64,000 nt of DNA, taken from the NCBI GenBank assembly GCA_949987565.1, contig OX465102.1:18735493-18799492 (forward strand), given 5' to 3'. This document shows positions 60,301 through 64,000 of this stretch, one piece after another. Under the pieces are notes generated by a model, which did not search any database, had not been told where the DNA came from, and was given only the letters and a program-made list of their open reading frames with translations. Source of the DNA: Luidia sarsii (lineage: Eukaryota; Echinodermata; Asteroidea; Paxillosida; Luidiidae). The position numbers were made by a program, and so were the translations under genes. Numbering within the stretch: the first letter of the stretch is position 1; the number at the start of each line of letters is the position of its first letter.

Positions 60301-60842
60301 TGGCTAGCTTCACGAGCAGAACAAAATTGCTAAAACATTCATCGTGGGATCGTTTAAATTGTAATTTCTGTTGCCGTGGTAATCGGGATGCATCAGCTCA
60401 TTTCAGTAAGAAAGGGTGCTGGTGTTGATTTTACATTTACATGTACTTTGGTATATGGTTTTAACTATAACATGAAAGAAAAAACAATTCACGGCTTAAT
60501 GAAGCTGCTGCTTTTACTGCTTCAAGTGTGTGTTATCTTTAAAGGACATTATCTCAACTTAAACATCAGATATACCATGTATACGCTACATGCATTCTTT
60601 TACCATGAAATTTGGCATAATTATAGTTATTCGAAGAAAGTTTTTGTATGCAAACATTATGGCAACCCATAATGAAGTAATTCGACTCCCTTGGTATTTG
60701 TGTACCGTAACACTGTATATTCACATAATTATTGCGCTTCACTATTGGTCTCAAAATGTTCACCATGCACCATATCAAGGATTCGCCCGCTTTACCCTTG
60801 AAGATCCCTGGGAAAATGAACGATTTTCTTCTTGAACAGCTA

Positions 60843-60846
<4 letters not shown>

Positions 60847-60873
<27 letters not shown>
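60847..60873 (+). repeat. (TC)n microsatellite
   Basis: A run of about thirteen CT/TC dinucleotides. Confidence 0.95.
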
Positions 60874-61739
60874 GTTTCGGTGTGCGCTCTACCCTAACTT
60901 CGTCCTCTATTGTATCTATTGTTCTCTTCAAGATAAGCAAGGACTTTAATATACTGCAATCTCGCTGTTTGTCCCACCGCCTCGCTTGCCCCTTTTTCCA
61001 GTTGCCATGTAGGCCTATACCCCCCCCCCCCATGTGCGTTCTCAGTAACGCCGAGAACATGTTGAATAATTTCTAAGTGACTGATACACCCAACGGTGTC
61101 GCTTGCACGACAAGCGCATGAAACGCCGCATCGCCTGACATATACCGCTCTCCTTTCCCAGGCCCGTGCTCACATAATGTCAACCGCATTGCTGCCATCC
61201 TCAGTGGCTTGCACGAATCTGACGAGGTCCACTCGGCACCGTGTTCTATTGCTCCCTACCCATCCCACGTCGGCATCAGTACTCCCCGGCGTCCTCATTT
61301 CAAGCATCGACCCATATAAGGTACATACGGTAGAACACCTGATTAATGACCCTTTTCCCTGTATAGCGGGAAAAGTGTGGACACTGGCAAAGAAGTGCTA
61401 CAAATCCTCGGCAGATCGCAGCAGATGACACGGAATCCTCGCGACTGGAGATTATTGGACGACGGCCTGCCATCAAACAATGCGGGCTGTTGACACAGTT
61501 ACGGGGGAGGCCATATTTCTGTTTGATTTTAATTACCTCGGATGTGCCGAGAGAGAAACTGCACGTTTCCGCCCTGTACAGTATGACACAACCCCCCCCC
61601 CCCCCGCCATCACATTACACGTGGGCTTTAAAGTGAAGCGATCATATCCCTTCGAAGGAAGAGGGTATTTCATATTATTTCTGGCATCCAGCCTGCAGCA
61701 ATGATAATTTCACATTTTATAGTTTGTCACATCTCTTGA

Positions 61740-62600
61740 AGAACCCCACTCCTGGAAATCATCCATCCATTTGCTCGTGTTCCGATATCATCTCCCTTAT
61801 CATCGGCTTAACCTCAATTTTCCACATCGCCCTCATCAAGACCGCTCTTCAACTCTGTCGTCGGACATTATTTTAATCCCTCCACCCCGTGAATGCTTCG
61901 TGTTTTTTTTTACCGCTCAGTCCATCACCCCTGGACCCTTGCAACTCCTCTTATTCCATCTCCTTCAGCAAGTCCATCATCTAGGCTTGCTCCGTGCTTA
62001 ATTATCTCTCCTCACCAACCTGTAAACGGGCGCAGCCACCTCGGCCTGGTTCTTATCCCGTCTCCGTGACCCTCTCACGTTCTTAACACCATAAACTCAC
62101 TCGACCCGACGACACCAGACCTCCCCCCACTGCCAATGCCTCGCCTGTAGTTAATCACTGTGGCAATCGCAATCGTCCACTTTCACATCCATCCATCCTC
62201 CTCCACCACTCCGATCCCTCTCCACATTCTCCACCTCTTCCTCTTACATGTTGTCCTCCATCTGAAAATTCTTCTCCTTCGACCTCCTTCAAATCCTCTC
62301 TGCATTATCCTTCCTTCTTCCTCCTTCCCATCCGCCTACTACTCCAACTCTTCCCATCCTCTTATCCACCTCTTAACCCCATCGTCCCCTCCCTTTCCTC
62401 CCCGTCCCCATCCTTCTGATACCCTTCTTCTCTCACGTCCTCTTCCTCCCCTTATCCCACAATCCATAGTCTCCTCCTTCTTACCACGACGCCTTTCCCA
62501 CTTATTTTTCCACCTCCGTTCACATCTTCATTTTCCAGTATTTCCCCAACCCTAATTCCAATTTCCTTCGCCTCACCCCTCTCCTGCTCCACAGAGACAG
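61740..62600 (+). repeat. Long C/T-rich tract
   Basis: About 850 bases with strong pyrimidine bias (CCTCCACC-, TTCCTCC-, CATCC-type runs). The 131-codon frame at 62160-62555 is Ser/Pro/His/Leu-rich because of this bias and is not supported as a gene. Composition resembles the C/T-rich PLE 3' UTR, but no tail motif is seen. Confidence 0.6.
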
Positions 62601-64000
62601 CCAAGGATTACTCTGAAAGGTATCCGATAGCGAGATATAGATATAATTGGTGAGGTGAGTTGATCTCACAAAATCATCAGAAGATTTGGAACTTCCAGTC
62701 TCGTCTTAAGGAGACGAGCTCAACGCTAATACGTTTCAAGCATTTTCACCGAGAGAACCTCGGGCTGGTGCCCGCGGTTTTTTTTCCGTTAATGACAGCC
62801 GTTGACAAGTTCTGCCGCCCACATAAATAGCTTGAGATTACTACCGCACTAAAGTGTCCTTAAAAGGGAGCTTGAGTCCATGCGAACGGGGAAAAAATGA
62901 TTAAAAGCAGCACGCGTTTCAAGAAAGTGACAGTAGAAAACAGCAGGTGTTCGACTGTCATAAATGGCTTATTAACTATCAGATATCGTAAGTCCGTAAC
63001 CCACTTTCAGGTCTTTCACCCGGTGCAGACATTCTCTATTATGTCATGTCAATCCAGACCAAGCCTCCGCGAAAGACACCCCTTAGCTGTCCCAGCAGAA
63101 CTAGAAACAACATGGCCCTTTTCATGGAGAAAAAACACCTTCCATCCCCGTCTTCAATCTAGTCGGGACAATGGGCGAAATCGTCGGGGAGGGGAACGCA
63201 TCAACTTCGCCACAATAACTCAAGGCGTTGGCTTGCACTGGGCAATTTCACGGCGGAGTTTCATACTCGACTTGGTATCGATTTTTGTTACATATAGCAA
63301 ACAGCGTCATGTCGGCTAGGATGGAGGTCGACGTCGATTGACTGCCTCAAGCATCCAAGTTTTGCTTTCATTTTTTGTCTTCAAATTCTTTCTCCGGTAT
63401 CTCAAAAAATACATTATGCATTTAGGGTCTATATACCGGTAATATCCCGGTAACCCATCTCCTCTTTGTTTTTTCCCCTTACCCATCTTTTAGCCATCAC
63501 CTTGGGTGGCCTGCTTTGGGCCTTGTGGTTATTATTTTAAAAAAATGGCGCTGGCTGTGCCTTCCGCACCCTTCATCTGTCAACAAATCCCCTTTAAGAA
63601 ATCTCAGTGACGTCAACCCCTTCTGGCTCGCCAAGGGAAAAGAAAATATGGCGGGGCTGTAGACGGCCTGACACCAGCAGAGCATCTCTTGCGAAAATAA
63701 CATTTCCAACCGACAGTTGGGATTATGCTGACCTTCCCCCTAGTCTCGAGCAGGATGCCCGGGATTAGGGGCAAGGTAAGCATAAGGTAGAGGGGAGAGA
63801 TGACCAGTGTTGGGCGGGAGTGTTTATCCCCACCGAGGTGATGTCCAAAGGCAAGTGTGAGCTAAAGCACGGTCCAAATTGCACAATCAACCGTCGAGTT
63901 TTTGACGCCATTTCAGTACTGCGTGTCCAATAAAAAAACTGTCACCCCCTAAACCCCCTCCCCCTATCCCTTGGACAAAAGGACCCTTTTCACTGGATTG
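62600..64000. other. Unassigned intergenic DNA at window end
   Basis: The frame at 62897-63319 (140 codons) shows no domain, signal peptide or membrane segment. No RNA gene or transposon end is recognised here. Confidence 0.45.

Noticed and set aside
62160..62555. 131-codon Pro/Ser/His-rich frame
   Set aside because: Explained by the C/T composition bias of 61740-62600.

Overview
This window looks like animal nuclear DNA, probably from a marine invertebrate deuterostome such as an echinoderm, hemichordate or amphioxus. That placement is inference. It is AT-leaning, has very few long open frames and many microsatellites, and is full of decayed eukaryotic transposons (Penelope-like, P-element-like, TTAA-flanked and tRNA-derived). 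It contains one recognisable intact protein-coding gene. I see no bacterial operons, ribosome binding sites or CRISPR array.

The intact gene is an intronless class A G-protein-coupled receptor at 36346-37569 (+). It lies in a CpG-rich stretch with a plausible promoter just upstream. Its heptahelical signature is good (LAD in TM2, ERY, NPVIY), but it lacks the usual Trp in TM4 and the Trp 'toggle switch' in TM6.

The dominant other content is one family of Penelope-like element (PLE). A 5'-truncated copy at 15360-16190 keeps the end of the RT linker, a Cys-rich motif, the GIY-YIG endonuclease and the 3' tail. More than twenty short relatives of that tail are scattered through the window on both strands, many as head-to-head inverted pairs that fold into long hairpins. 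The tail keeps what looks like a hammerhead-ribozyme fold: a 4-bp stem I, a UUGANGA-type box, a 6-bp stem II and GAAAC-GUC. One foldback (25476-25667) is bounded by an 11-bp target duplication, and the window also holds a related copy of the invaded repeat without the insertion.

Layout. 1-3 kb: end of a dispersed repeat and a broken P-element/THAP9-type transposase. 3.2 kb: hexamer minisatellite. 6.3-6.9 kb: a non-autonomous element made of GC-rich palindromes. 7.4 kb: tRNA-derived SINE. 8.4 kb: PLE hairpin. 11.5-12.0 kb: CTG/CTA triplet array. 14.9-16.2 kb: PLE foldback split by a 256-bp terminal-inverted-repeat element, then the PLE. 17-35 kb: PLE relics, a minisatellite at 21.6 kb and repeat copy R1-A. 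36-38 kb: receptor gene. 38-45 kb: little recognisable. 45-55 kb: dense repeats, with a histone-type stem-loop palindrome, two TTAA-flanked MITEs, two R2 copies, two tRNA-Ser-like SINEs, CAT-rich arrays, a 43-nt perfect palindrome and R1-B. 55-64 kb: sparse PLE and SINE relics and pyrimidine-rich DNA.
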